From NCBI RefSeq assembly GCF_003286415.2, contig NZ_CP043450.1, positions 6,386,001 through 6,450,000 of the forward strand: DNA of 64,000 nucleotides. The letters run 5' to 3'. The position numbers were made by a program, and so were the translations under genes. Source of the stretch: Mucilaginibacter rubeus (GTDB taxonomy: Bacteria > Bacteroidota > Bacteroidia > Sphingobacteriales > Sphingobacteriaceae). Below the pieces are notes generated by a model. The model saw only the letters and a list, made by a program, of their open reading frames with translations. It was not told the origin of the DNA and made no database searches. This document shows, one piece after another, positions 49,757-58,495 of the stretch (its first letter is position 1; each line of letters begins with the position of its first letter).

Positions 49757-51154
49757 ATGAGTTTCAGAACCGAACACGATACCATGGGCGAGGTACAAGT
49801 ACCTGCCGACAAATACTGGGGAGCGCAAACCGAACGCTCACGCAATAATTTTAAAATTGGTCCGGAAGCATCAATGCCAAAGGAAATTATCGACGCTTTC
49901 GCTTACCTGAAAAAGGCTGCCGCTTTTACTAATACCGATTTAGGTGTATTATCGGCAGAAAAACGCGATTTGATTGCACAGGTGTGTGATGAGATCCTGG
50001 CTGGCGGGCTGGCTTCGGAGTTTCCGCTGGTGATCTGGCAAACAGGCTCGGGCACACAGTCAAACATGAACGTGAACGAGGTTGTTGCTAACCGCGCGCA
50101 CGTATTACAAGGCAATAAACTGGGCGAAGGTAAAACCTTCATCCACCCCAATGATGACGTGAACAAATCACAATCATCAAATGATACTTACCCTACTGCC
50201 ATGCACATCGCGGCATACAAGATCCTGATTGATGTAACCATCCCGGGTATCGAAAAACTGCGCGATACCTTGCAGGCTAAAGTTGAGGCATTTAAATCGG
50301 TAGTAAAAATCGGTCGTACCCACCTGATGGATGCTACCCCGCTTACTTTAGGTCAGGAGTTTTCAGGTTATGTTTCACAATTGAACCACGGTTTAAAAGC
50401 ATTACGTAACACGCTTGACCACCTGTCGGAACTTGCCCTTGGTGGTACTGCAGTAGGTACAGGTATCAATACACCTAAAGGTTATGATGTAAAAGTGGCT
50501 GAGTATATCGCTCAGTTCACCGGCTTGCCGTTCATCACTGCCGAAAATAAATTTGAAGCCCTTGCCGCTCACGATGCTATTGTTGAAAGCCATGGCGCAT
50601 TGAAACAAATTGCGGTTTCATTAATGAAAATTGCTAATGATATCAGGATGCTGGCTTCTGGTCCGCGTTCGGGTATTGGTGAGATCCATATTCCGGATAA
50701 CGAACCGGGATCATCTATCATGCCGGGTAAAGTTAACCCAACCCAAAATGAGGCTGTTACCATGGTAGCCGCACAGGTTATGGGTAATGATGTGGCTATT
50801 TCTATCGGTGGCTCAAACGGCCACTACGAGCTGAATGTATTTAAACCGGTTATGGCTGCTAACTTCCTGCAGTCGGCAAGGTTAATTGGTGATGCCTGCG
50901 TATCATTCAATGATCATTGCGCGGTAGGCATTGAGCCAAACTATGAAGGCATCAAAAAACACCTTGAAAATTCATTAATGCTGGTGACAGCGCTTAATCC
51001 GCATATCGGTTATGAAAACGCGGCTAAAATAGCTAAAACAGCACTTAAAAACGGCAGTTCACTACGCGAAGCAGCTATTGGTTTAGGTTTACTAACCAAC
51101 GAGCAGTTTGACGAGTGGGTACGCCCTGAAAATATGATAGGCAGCTTAAAATAG
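49757..51154 (+). CDS. fumC: Class II fumarate hydratase
   Basis: Interconverts fumarate and malate in the TCA cycle. 465 aa, usual length. Substrate-site GSGTQSNMN (about 95-103), catalytic region GRTHLMDATPLTLG (about 183-196, with His) and the superfamily signature GSSIMPGKVNPTQNE (about 316-330, catalytic Ser in the loop). Cytosolic homotetramer, iron-independent. It complements sdhCAB at 32.7-36.7 kb. Confidence 0.98.
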   Translation: MSFRTEHDTMGEVQVPADKYWGAQTERSRNNFKIGPEASMPKEIIDAFAYLKKAAAFTNTDLGVLSAEKRDLIAQVCDEILAGGLASEFPLVIWQTGSGTQSNMNVNEVVANRAHVLQGNKLGEGKTFIHPNDDVNKSQSSNDTYPTAMHIAAYKILIDVTIPGIEKLRDTLQAKVEAFKSVVKIGRTHLMDATPLTLGQEFSGYVSQLNHGLKALRNTLDHLSELALGGTAVGTGINTPKGYDVKVAEYIAQFTGLPFITAENKFEALAAHDAIVESHGALKQIAVSLMKIANDIRMLASGPRSGIGEIHIPDNEPGSSIMPGKVNPTQNEAVTMVAAQVMGNDVAISIGGSNGHYELNVFKPVMAANFLQSARLIGDACVSFNDHCAVGIEPNYEGIKKHLENSLMLVTALNPHIGYENAAKIAKTALKNGSSLREAAIGLGLLTNEQFDEWVRPENMIGSLK

Positions 51155-51168
51155 TAGCCTCACCCCAA

Positions 51169-51196
51169 CCCCTCTCCTTTGGAGAGGGGCTTTTTT
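51169..51196 (+). terminator. Terminator of fumC
   Basis: CCCCTCTCC-TTT-GGAGAGGGG followed by CTTTTTT, 15 nt after the stop. Confidence 0.92.
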
Positions 51197-51207
51197 AATT
51201 TTCGCTT

Positions 51208-51789
51208 ATGCAAAAACGCTATAGCTTTCTCTTTTTTTCCTTCAGCTTTCGGCTTTTCGCTTTAAGCCTTCCGCTTCCCGCTTTTCGCTCAAAGAAAGCC
51301 TTTCGCCTTTTACCTTTCGCCTTTTGCCTAATCGTAGCTTCTTGCAGCAGGAACCCTGATATGCAGGAGCCGGGAGATAGTAAACTGCAAGGTGAGTGGC
51401 GGCAGGATTCGGTACCGGCGCAAAAAAGCCTGGTAACATATTCGCTATACGATATTAAATTCAGCTGCGATTCATTTCTTTTGAAGATTAGTACCGTGAG
51501 CAAGGTTAATTACGGTGCCGATACCTGCATGAGTAAAGGACATTGGGCCGAATATGTACGGGGAACTTACTCGCAAAGACAGGATACGCTGCACATTAAA
51601 GGTCAGTTTTGTAACGCCGACGGCTCATATAAAAATGAACAGGGCTGTTTCAGGTTTGGCGATTATGAAGAATATTTTAAAGTTCACCGCACGGGCGATT
51701 CGCTCATCAGGTTTGTAAGTACATCCAACGTGATACCTATCAACGCGCATCTAATTAAAAGAACAAGCTGTATTCCAAAACCATTGTAA
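51208..51789 (+). CDS. Lipoprotein of unknown function
   Basis: 193 aa. A long, odd N-terminus of alternating Phe/Leu/Ser/Arg (1-40) ends in a lipobox-like IVASC (Cys46). That N-terminus is encoded by a pyrimidine-rich reiterated-word tract (CGCTTTAAGCCTTCCGC, CGCCTTTTGCC), so an ATG closer to the cysteine cannot be found and the real start is uncertain. The mature part has KLQGEWRQDS, suggesting a lipocalin/META-like beta fold, and several cysteines (82, 99). It overlaps the S1/P1 nuclease start by one base (TAATG), so the two are co-transcribed. Confidence 0.65.
   Translation: MQKRYSFLFFSFSFRLFALSLPLPAFRSKKAFRLLPFAFCLIVASCSRNPDMQEPGDSKLQGEWRQDSVPAQKSLVTYSLYDIKFSCDSFLLKISTVSKVNYGADTCMSKGHWAEYVRGTYSQRQDTLHIKGQFCNADGSYKNEQGCFRFGDYEEYFKVHRTGDSLIRFVSTSNVIPINAHLIKRTSCIPKPL
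51228..51345. repeat. Reiterated-word tract inside a coding frame (CGCCTTTTGCC words)
   Basis: CTTTCGGCTTTTCGCTTTAA followed by variants through GCCTTTTGCCTAATCG. These are the inverse words of the right arm at 52629. The tract supplies the signal peptide of the lipoprotein gene. Confidence 0.7.
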
Positions 51790-52583
51790 TGAAAACACAA
51801 ATTTTAAAGAAACTTTTACTGCTGGTGGCTATATTTTATATCCCCCTGCAAAGTATGGCCTGGGGCACCAACGGTCACCGTATTTGCGGACAGGTTGCCG
51901 ACAGCTACCTTACACCTAAAGCCCGCAAGGCCATAGAGGCTATTTTAGGAAATGAATCAGTAGCGATCACCAGTAACTGGGCCGATTTTATTAAATCAGA
52001 TCCGGCTTACGGTTATCTGTATAACTGGCATTTTATTGATCTGGATAAAGCTTACACCTATCCCGAACTGCAAGGCTACTTAAAAGCGGATACTGCTGTT
52101 GATGCTTATACTAAAATGAACTTTTTGATTGCTGAACTTAAAAAGAAAACTACCACCAAAACTAACAAGCTGCTTTACCTACGGATGCTGATACACATCG
52201 TTGAAGACGTACACCAGCCACTTCATACCGGCCATACCAGCGATAAAGGCGGTAACGATGTAAAAGTTCAGTGGTTTGGAAAAGACAGCAACCTGCACTC
52301 GGTTTGGGATAGCCAGCTGATTGATTTTCAGCAGTTGAGCTATACAGAGTATGCAACCATGATTAACCATACTACTGCTGCCCAGCGCGCCAAATTACAG
52401 AAAGACCCGATAAGCCAATGGCTGTATGAAAGCAACCAGCTTGCCGAAAAACTCTACACAGATGTTAAACCAGGTGAAAACCTGAGCTACAAATACAACT
52501 TCAAATACATTGGTATCCTAAACGACCAGATGGTAAAAGCCGGCGTTCGTTTGGCTGGTGTATTGAATCAAATTTTTGGATAA
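51789..52583 (+). CDS. Secreted S1/P1-type nuclease
   Basis: 264 aa. After the signal peptide (1-24) the mature protein starts with Trp (AWGTNGHRI), as the N-terminal Trp is a zinc ligand in this family. Other ligands of the three-zinc site: His in NGHRICGQ, Asp in NWADFI, His in YNWHFIDLD, and HIVEDVHQPLHTGH-DKGGND. It hydrolyses single-stranded DNA/RNA and 3'-nucleotides in the periplasm or outside the cell, probably for nutrient scavenging. Confidence 0.94.
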   Translation: MKTQILKKLLLLVAIFYIPLQSMAWGTNGHRICGQVADSYLTPKARKAIEAILGNESVAITSNWADFIKSDPAYGYLYNWHFIDLDKAYTYPELQGYLKADTAVDAYTKMNFLIAELKKKTTTKTNKLLYLRMLIHIVEDVHQPLHTGHTSDKGGNDVKVQWFGKDSNLHSVWDSQLIDFQQLSYTEYATMINHTTAAQRAKLQKDPISQWLYESNQLAEKLYTDVKPGENLSYKYNFKYIGILNDQMVKAGVRLAGVLNQIFG

Positions 52584-52593
52584 TTTTTGAGGC

Positions 52594-52656
52594 GAAAGGT
52601 TAAAGCTGAAAGGTAAAAGGCTCCTTCTCAGCTTTGACCTTTTGCCTTTAACCTTC
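52594..52656. repeat. Reiterated-word inverted repeat (AAAGGTTAAAGGC words)
   Basis: Left arm 52594-52621, right arm 52629-52656 with inverse words in a different order; the loop is 7 nt. It fills the gap between the nuclease and the phosphatase gene. Confidence 0.75.
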
Positions 52657-52662
52657 AACAAA

Positions 52663-53097
52663 ATGAAAATACTAATGGTATGTCTCGGCAATATCTGCCG
52701 TTCGCCGTTGGCCGAAGGAATTATGCAGCATTTGGCAGATGAAAACGGCCTGGGCTGGGATGTTGATTCGGCAGGTACGGGCAGATGGCATATAGGCGAA
52801 GCTCCAGACAGACGCTCCATCCGTGCTGCGCGGAACCACGGCATTGATATCAGCAAACAAGTTTGCCGCCAGTTTAAACGCAGTGATTTTGACGAGTTTG
52901 ACCACATCTTTGTAATGGATCGCAATAACCTGAGCGATGTGCTTGATATGGCCCGTAACGAAGAACAGGCAGCAAAAGTAAAACTCCTGTTAGGCGATAA
53001 AGTAGTGCCGGATCCTTATTATGATGACAGCCAGTTTGAGCCCGTTTTTGAGCTGATTGAAAGCGGGTGTAAGGACATTATCAAGGATTTGAGATAA
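52663..53097 (+). CDS. Low-molecular-weight protein-tyrosine phosphatase
   Basis: 144 aa from the ATG giving MKILMVCLGN. The P-loop CLGNICR (Cys7 to Arg13) is at the N-terminus, and the general-acid loop DPYYDD is near 113. It dephosphorylates tyrosine in proteins or arginine in some homologues. Upstream in-frame codons belong to the repeat and are excluded. No tyrosine kinase is adjacent. Confidence 0.94.
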   Translation: MKILMVCLGNICRSPLAEGIMQHLADENGLGWDVDSAGTGRWHIGEAPDRRSIRAARNHGIDISKQVCRQFKRSDFDEFDHIFVMDRNNLSDVLDMARNEEQAAKVKLLLGDKVVPDPYYDDSQFEPVFELIESGCKDIIKDLR

Positions 53098-53119
53098 GTT
53101 TAATCAAACATTCAAGCTA

Positions 53120-53201
53120 TGTCATTGCGAGCGTAGCGTGGCAACCGCACGGAAGCATAACCGCCCTGTATAGCATACGATTGCCGCGCTTCGCAATGAC
53201 A
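53120..53201. repeat. REP-like palindrome, copy 10
   Basis: TGTCATTGCGAG, inner ACGGAAGCATAACCGCCCTG loop as in copy 1, right end TTCGCAATGACA. The right arm has lost a few bases. Confidence 0.85.
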
Positions 53202-53214
53202 TCTCTTTTATTTT

Positions 53215-53715
53215 CTACCGCTCAATCCTGAAAAACGGCACATCCTCGCCGTACCAGAATACAATTCCTTCCTTTGCAAACCCGGCTTTGATCAGTACCC
53301 TTTGTGATGCCACGTTTTGCGGGTGGGTAACGGCACAAACTTCTTTTAGGCCAATTTTATTTAAGCCGTAGCTAACCAAGGCCTCTGCCAATTCGGTTGC
53401 AACGCCCTGGCCCCAGTATTTGAGGTGCAGGCGGTAGCCTAATTCAATCCGGCTCCTGTCGTAATCGCTGGGTTTGAGGGCGCATACACCTATAAAATCA
53501 TTGTCGGCAATGTTGAATATTCCCCACCTGCCCAGGCCCGAACCGTTTTTGTATTCTTTCAAAGTATCTTTAAAAACCTGCTTACTCTCCTGCGGAGTGC
53601 GTTTCTTTACATATTGGGTAAGCCGGTCGTCTTCGTCTATTGTGAGCAAAAGTTCTTCGTCTTCGGCTGTAAGTTCACGGATGAGCAAGCGTGGTGTTTG
53701 AGTGATAATATTCAT
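53215..53715 (-). CDS. GNAT family N-acetyltransferase (RimJ/RimL type)
   Basis: 166 aa. TPRLLIRELTAEDE at the N-terminus, acetyl-CoA-binding HLKYWGQGVATELAEALV (about 96-113), and KEVCAVTHPQNVASQRVLIKAGF (about 124-146). It acetylates an amine, possibly a protein N-terminus; substrate unknown. A TATTTTTG box (53723-53730) lies 7 nt upstream of the ATG. Confidence 0.92.
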   Translation of the reverse strand: MNIITQTPRLLIRELTAEDEELLLTIDEDDRLTQYVKKRTPQESKQVFKDTLKEYKNGSGLGRWGIFNIADNDFIGVCALKPSDYDRSRIELGYRLHLKYWGQGVATELAEALVSYGLNKIGLKEVCAVTHPQNVASQRVLIKAGFAKEGIVFWYGEDVPFFRIER

Positions 53716-54084
53716 AGGTATTCAAAAATATATTTTTTGAACCTGTGTTGTACATTACTTAGGTAAAACATATGTCAATTAATGAGTTTCACAGGCGATT
53801 TTGCGGCGCACGGTCTTGAAATGTAATAGGAGGCACCTACGGAGCCTCAATATCTGCCTTTTTTTGACTATAAACATGATACTCCTATGGAGTTCTATGC
53901 ATGCTTTTTAAACTCCATAGGAGTATCATGTTTATAGAAATGAAACAAATCCTTTTGGCTCCGTAGGTGCCTCCTGTATTTACACGATGATTTTATCACG
54001 GCCTTTAACCGTAGTTCATTTAAGGCCAAACAGAATATTTACCATTAAAAATGCATACCTTGCATAATTTACTTATAAGATATA
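53716..54084. other. 369-base intergenic region with a large nested hairpin
   Basis: Lies between the divergent GNAT gene and DEAD helicase gene. Apart from the hairpin at 53828-53975 and the GNAT promoter box, nothing else was recognised; the last 90 bases are AT-rich and presumably hold the helicase promoter. Confidence 0.6.
53828..53975. repeat. Nested palindrome: perfect 27-bp inner and 19-bp outer stems
   Basis: Outer arms 53828-53846 and 53957-53975 are perfectly complementary (AGGAGGCACCTACGGAGCC). Inner arms 53868-53894 and 53911-53937 are also perfect, with a 16-nt loop. The arms contain half-palindromes such as CTCCTATGGAG. It resembles the CTATAAACAT-CTCC class of intergenic palindromes found in Bacteroidota. 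Confidence 0.85.
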
Positions 54085-55323
54085 GTGACTTTCCAGGATT
54101 TTAAATTTAACGAGCAATTATTTGAAGGTGTAGAGAGTATGGGTTTTGTAAACCCAACCCCCATTCAATCTATGGCTATCCCGGCCATTATGGAGGGGCG
54201 CGACCTGATAGCTTGTGCTCAAACTGGTACCGGCAAAACCGGCGCCTATTTGCTGCCTGTTTTAAACAGCATCAGCAAAACCAATAAACACCATACCAGC
54301 GCCCTTATACTTGCTCCTACCCGCGAGCTTGCCCAGCAAATAGATCAGCAGGTTGAAGGCCTTGCCTATTTTACCGGTATCAGCTCTATCGCCGTTTTTG
54401 GCGGTGGCGATGGTATTGTTTATGAACAGCAGCGTCGTGGTATCCAGAATAATGTAAACATCATTGTGGCTACTCCGGGCAGGCTTATAGCCCATCTTAC
54501 TTCAGGCGTGTTAAAGCTTAATCACCTTACCCACCTGATACTTGATGAGGCCGACCGTATGCTGGACATGGGTTTTTCGGATGATATTATGAAGATCATC
54601 AGCTACCTGCCTAAAGAGCGGCAAACACTGTTGTTTTCGGCCACTATGCCGGGGCGGATCCGTTCATTGGCTAAAGCTATTTTGAAAGATCCTGAACAGA
54701 TCAATATCGCCATCTCGCAGCCGGCTGTCGGTATCGATCAGCAGGTTTACCGGGTGCATGATCAGCAAAAAACGCCGCTGGTGCAACATATCCTGAAAGA
54801 TTCGGCATTTACAAGCATCATCATCTTTGCCTCACGCAAGGAGATAGTTAAATCATTATACAAAGAACTTAAGGCCATCAAGATCAACGCCATGTCATTC
54901 CACTCCGATCTGGAGCAGAAAGAGCGTGAAGAAATCCTTCTTAAGTTTAAAAACAAACAATTGCCGGTTATTATTGGTACCGATGCCCTTTCGCGGGGTA
55001 TTGATGTGGAAGGTATAGACCTGGTGATCAACTACGATGTTCCGGGCGATCCGGAAGATTATATCCACCGTATTGGCCGTACAGCCCGCGCAGCAACAAC
55101 CGGCACCGCTATTACGTTTGTAAACCACCGCGACGAACGTAAGCTTAAGAACATTGAAAAGCTGATAGAAAAGCCTATCAAATTGATGGTATTGCCTGAC
55201 GAACTGGCCACCATACAACCACTTAAGCCAGAGCCCGTACAGGGCGATGCTAAAAAGAAACCTAATCGCCGCTGGGGAAAAAAGAAACCAAAGCAGCAAA
55301 ACACCGGTAACCAAAAAGCATAA
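54085..55323 (+). CDS. DEAD-box RNA helicase
   Basis: 412 aa, RhlE-like. Q motif FVNPTPIQ, Walker A AQTGTGKT (about 45-52), PTRELAQQ, DEAD (about 152), SATMPG, and C-terminal HRIGRTAR (about 328). A short basic tail (KKKPNRRWGKKKPKQQN) binds RNA. The start is GTG (54085). It probably unwinds rRNA or mRNA structure in ribosome assembly or decay. Confidence 0.96.
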   Translation: MTFQDFKFNEQLFEGVESMGFVNPTPIQSMAIPAIMEGRDLIACAQTGTGKTGAYLLPVLNSISKTNKHHTSALILAPTRELAQQIDQQVEGLAYFTGISSIAVFGGGDGIVYEQQRRGIQNNVNIIVATPGRLIAHLTSGVLKLNHLTHLILDEADRMLDMGFSDDIMKIISYLPKERQTLLFSATMPGRIRSLAKAILKDPEQINIAISQPAVGIDQQVYRVHDQQKTPLVQHILKDSAFTSIIIFASRKEIVKSLYKELKAIKINAMSFHSDLEQKEREEILLKFKNKQLPVIIGTDALSRGIDVEGIDLVINYDVPGDPEDYIHRIGRTARAATTGTAITFVNHRDERKLKNIEKLIEKPIKLMVLPDELATIQPLKPEPVQGDAKKKPNRRWGKKKPKQQNTGNQKA

Positions 55324-55324
55324 G

Positions 55325-55348
55325 CAACACGGCCGGTGTTGTTTTTTT
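55325..55348 (+). terminator. Terminator of the helicase gene
   Basis: CAACAC-GGCCG-GTGTTG followed by seven T. Confidence 0.85.
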
Positions 55349-55408
55349 GAAATAAACTAAAACGTTTTATCTATTTCTATATCTTTAGAACCAAAAATCT
55401 GTATCACC

Positions 55409-56404
55409 ATGTTTATCTCAAGAAAAATCATGTTCCTGCTGGGCGCTGGTTTGGCATTGTCATCAATAGCTAATAAGGCTGTAGCGCAGGAGAAAAAAAC
55501 ATCCGGCAATCCCATTGTGGAAGGTTGGTATGCCGACCCTGAAGCTAAGATCTTTAACAAACAGTATTGGGTATATCCTACCTACTCGGCTAAATATAAC
55601 GACCAGGTATTTATGGATGCCTTTTCATCGCCCGATTTGGTTAACTGGACAAAGCATCCGCGCATTATTGATACTGCCGCTGTAAAATGGGCTAAGCGCG
55701 CTATGTGGGCGCCGGCCGTGACCGAAAAAGATGGCAAATACTATATCTTTTTTGGCGCTAACGATATCCAGAACAATAATGAAGTTGGCGGTATAGGTGT
55801 TGCTGTTGGCGATAAACCCGAGGGTCCGTTCAAAGACCTTTTAGGTAAACCGCTTATCGGGCAGATCATCAATAAAGCTCAACCTATTGATCAATTTGTT
55901 TTTAAAGATGACGATGGCCAGTACTACATGATCTATGGTGGCTGGGGCCAATGCAATATCGTAAGGTTAAAAAACGACTTTACTGGCATCGAGCCGTTTA
56001 AAGATGGCGAAACCTACAAGCTGATCACTCCGAAAGATTATGTTGAAGGTCCGGTAATGTTTAAACGTAAAGGCAAATACTATTTTATGTGGAGCGAAGG
56101 CGGCTGGACAGGTCCGGATTACCGCGTGGCCTACGCCATCGGCGACTCGCCGTTTGGTCCGTTTAACCGCATTGGAACAATATTAAAACAGGATGCCAGT
56201 ATAGCAACAGGTGCAGGTCATCACTCGGTGATCCAGGTACCGGGTAAGGATGAATGGTACATCGTTTACCACCGACGCCCGTTAACCGAAACAGACGGCA
56301 ACCACCGTGTAACCTGTATCGACAAAATGTATTTTGACAAGGATGGCAAGATCCTGCCGGTTAAAATCACCAACGAAGGTGTAACGGCAAGGAAGATTAA
56401 ATAG
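55409..56404 (+). CDS. Secreted glycoside hydrolase family 43
   Basis: 331 aa with signal peptide (about 1-25, AVAQE). Five-bladed propeller with catalytic Asp in GWYADPEAKIF (about 41-51), pKa-modulating Asp in QPIDQFVFKDDDGQYY, and acid Glu in VEGPVMFKRKGKYYFMWSEGG. The family cleaves arabinan, xylan or galactan side chains, releasing arabinose or xylose. It is isolated from SusCD genes. The TAG stop is the first triplet of a C-rich hairpin repeat. Confidence 0.92.
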   Translation: MFISRKIMFLLGAGLALSSIANKAVAQEKKTSGNPIVEGWYADPEAKIFNKQYWVYPTYSAKYNDQVFMDAFSSPDLVNWTKHPRIIDTAAVKWAKRAMWAPAVTEKDGKYYIFFGANDIQNNNEVGGIGVAVGDKPEGPFKDLLGKPLIGQIINKAQPIDQFVFKDDDGQYYMIYGGWGQCNIVRLKNDFTGIEPFKDGETYKLITPKDYVEGPVMFKRKGKYYFMWSEGGWTGPDYRVAYAIGDSPFGPFNRIGTILKQDASIATGAGHHSVIQVPGKDEWYIVYHRRPLTETDGNHRVTCIDKMYFDKDGKILPVKITNEGVTARKIK

Positions 56405-56428
56405 CCCCCCAGCCCCCTAAAGGGGGAG
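56402..56428. repeat. C-rich hairpin repeat fused to the GH43 stop codon
   Basis: TAGCCCCCCAGCCCCCTAAA followed by GGGGGAG. Stem CCCCC-TAAA-GGGGG. Possible terminator. Confidence 0.75.
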
Positions 56429-56788
56429 TTTGCAGTGTACGTAACTCCCCGGAAAACTTATGAAGTTTCAAAAACTTTTAATTTATGTCATTGCGAGCGA
56501 TAGCGTGGCAATCTCGTAGCCAATGCATTTTCGAAATGCACAGCTACGAGATTGCCACGTCGCCCCTGCCGATATCCCTGGCCTGCTCCTCGCAATGACA
56601 TATTTTGATATAATTTCCGGCAAAACTTACGAAGTTTCAAAAATTTCGTAAGTTTCTCAATCTGCACATCTGAAATCTTGCCATCTGCACATCAATCTTT
56701 ATTTCCCCCTAAAAGGGTGAGCTAGATAATTCCTGATATTTAGTATCTTAAACCGTTTTTTTTGACTGACATTTATTCCTTTATCATT
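56405..56788. other. 384-base intergenic region
   Basis: Contains the C-rich hairpin, a direct repeat of CCGGAAAACTTATGAAGTTT (56447 on) and CCGGCAAAACTTACGAAGTT (56618 on) flanking a REP, and a CTGCACATC doublet (56663, 56687). No gene. Confidence 0.65.
56486..56600. repeat. REP-like palindrome, copy 11 (CTCGTAGC subtype, expanded)
   Basis: TGTCATTGCGAG to CTCGCAATGACA, inner stem GGCAATCTCGTAGC/GCTACGAGATTGCC. The right arm has about 25 extra bases (CCCCTGCCGATATCCCTGGC) that break the palindrome. Confidence 0.85.
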
Positions 56789-58405
56789 ATGACGCGATCA
56801 TTTTTTCGGGCATTGGTATTTTTACTTGCCCTTGCCGGCAGCAGCCACTGTTTTGGGCAAGCCGCCGAAAACCTACCCACCGACTATTTAAGTAAAGAAT
56901 TTCATGCCGGCAGGCGACAGGCGCTTCGTGACCTGATGCCCGCTAATTCGGTAACGGTGATCTTCTCCTATCCAGAGCAGGTGTTTTCAAATGATGTTAA
57001 TTACGTTTATCACCCTAACCCCGACCTGTATTATTTTTCGGGATATAAAGAGCCAAATTCGGTATTGTTGGTGTTTAAAGATACGCAGGCCGATGGCGAC
57101 AGCAGCTATAACGAGGTGTTGTTTGTGCGCCACCGGGATGCCGGCCGCGAACAGTGGACAGGCAGGCGTTTAGGCGTTGAAGGAGCTAAATCACAATTGG
57201 GCTTTAAACGCGCTTATAACAGCGAGGATTTCGCGAAGTTTCCGGTTGATTTTAAAAAGTTTGCCAATGTATATTATGACACCTTGCCCGAAGATGTTAC
57301 GGGTGATGGATCGACAGGAGAATTAAAAAAACTGATAGCTGCTTTTAAAGCAAAGGCCGGTATCCCCGATGTTGACAGGCAGGCAGTGAACGATATGAAC
57401 CTGATTGCCAATCGTACAACGCCGCAAAACTTATCGCGTATGGTTACCTTCTTTAAAAGCAGGTATAATAACGATATAACAAAGGCAAGCCCGTTGGTAC
57501 AGGAACTGTTAGCCAAGCCCGATTCTGTTACACTGATGGCGGTTAAAGCCAAAATAGGCAATACTTTAGGAGGTAATGTAGGTTTCAGCACTTTTACAAG
57601 CAAACTGCGCGGCGTAAAAACCACCGAGGAACTGGCTGTATTAAAGAAAGCCGTTCAAATATCAAGCCTTGCACATTTAGAGGTAATGAAGTCGGTGAAA
57701 CCAACTATGAGCGAGCGCGAGGTTGAAGGCATCATGACCTACGTACACAAAAGATATGGTGCGGAAGACGAAGGTTATCCGCCAATTGTAGGCGCAGGTG
57801 GTAATGGTTGTATCCTGCATTATGAAGAAAATTCGGCCACAAAAATCAATAACCAGTTGTTGCTGATGGATGTTGGTGCCGAATATCATGGTTACTCTGC
57901 CGATGTTACCCGTACGGTACCGGCTAACGGCAAATTTACTGAAGAGCAAAAGGCTATTTACCAACTGGTGTACGATGCCCAGGAGGAGATTTTTAAGTTA
58001 TGTAAAGCAGGCGTTCCGTATGCCAGCCTTGAGCAAAAATCGGCAGAGGTATTAGCCGACGGATTGATTAAACTGGGTATCATCAAAAACGCTTCGGAGG
58101 TGCGCAGGTATTATCCACACGGATGTTCACATCACTTAGGTCTTGATGTGCATGACAAGGGCGGTCGTAGTAATTTGGAAGAGAACTGGGTAATCACCGT
58201 TGAACCGGGCATCTATATCCCAGCCGGAAGCCCATGTGATAAAAAATGGTGGAATATCGGCGTACGTATTGAAGATGATGTGCAGATTGGTAAAGATGGT
58301 GGTACCATACTATCTATCGACGCGCCACGTAAATGGCAGGATGTGGAAAAAGCAGCAACCGAGAAAAGTATTTTTGAAGCGGCTAAGTTCCCGGAACTGA
58401 AATAG
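56789..58405 (+). CDS. Secreted Xaa-Pro aminopeptidase (aminopeptidase P family, M24)
   Basis: 538 aa with signal peptide (about 1-24, SSHCFGQA). N-terminal aminopeptidase-P domain (about 30-180). Pita-bread catalytic domain (about 265-530) with dinuclear-metal ligands in DVGAEYHGYSADVTRT, HGCSHHLGLDVHD, VTVEPGIYIP and GVRIEDDVQI. It releases N-terminal residues before proline. I chose the ATG at 56789; the TTG 27 nt upstream would place charged residues before the signal. Confidence 0.95.
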   Translation: MTRSFFRALVFLLALAGSSHCFGQAAENLPTDYLSKEFHAGRRQALRDLMPANSVTVIFSYPEQVFSNDVNYVYHPNPDLYYFSGYKEPNSVLLVFKDTQADGDSSYNEVLFVRHRDAGREQWTGRRLGVEGAKSQLGFKRAYNSEDFAKFPVDFKKFANVYYDTLPEDVTGDGSTGELKKLIAAFKAKAGIPDVDRQAVNDMNLIANRTTPQNLSRMVTFFKSRYNNDITKASPLVQELLAKPDSVTLMAVKAKIGNTLGGNVGFSTFTSKLRGVKTTEELAVLKKAVQISSLAHLEVMKSVKPTMSEREVEGIMTYVHKRYGAEDEGYPPIVGAGGNGCILHYEENSATKINNQLLLMDVGAEYHGYSADVTRTVPANGKFTEEQKAIYQLVYDAQEEIFKLCKAGVPYASLEQKSAEVLADGLIKLGIIKNASEVRRYYPHGCSHHLGLDVHDKGGRSNLEENWVITVEPGIYIPAGSPCDKKWWNIGVRIEDDVQIGKDGGTILSIDAPRKWQDVEKAATEKSIFEAAKFPELK

Positions 58406-58427
58406 AAGCTTAATCAGAATAAATTTG

Positions 58428-58462
58428 ACATAGCGGGGAAACATTTAGTTTTCTCGCTATGT
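58428..58462. terminator. Bidirectional terminator, aminopeptidase / M23 peptidase
   Basis: ACATAGCGGGGAAA pairs with TTTTCTCGCTATGT, one mismatch, with A/T ends, between convergent genes. Confidence 0.75.
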
Positions 58463-58495
58463 TTAATAATGATTTATCTGTGTTGGGAAATTAAG

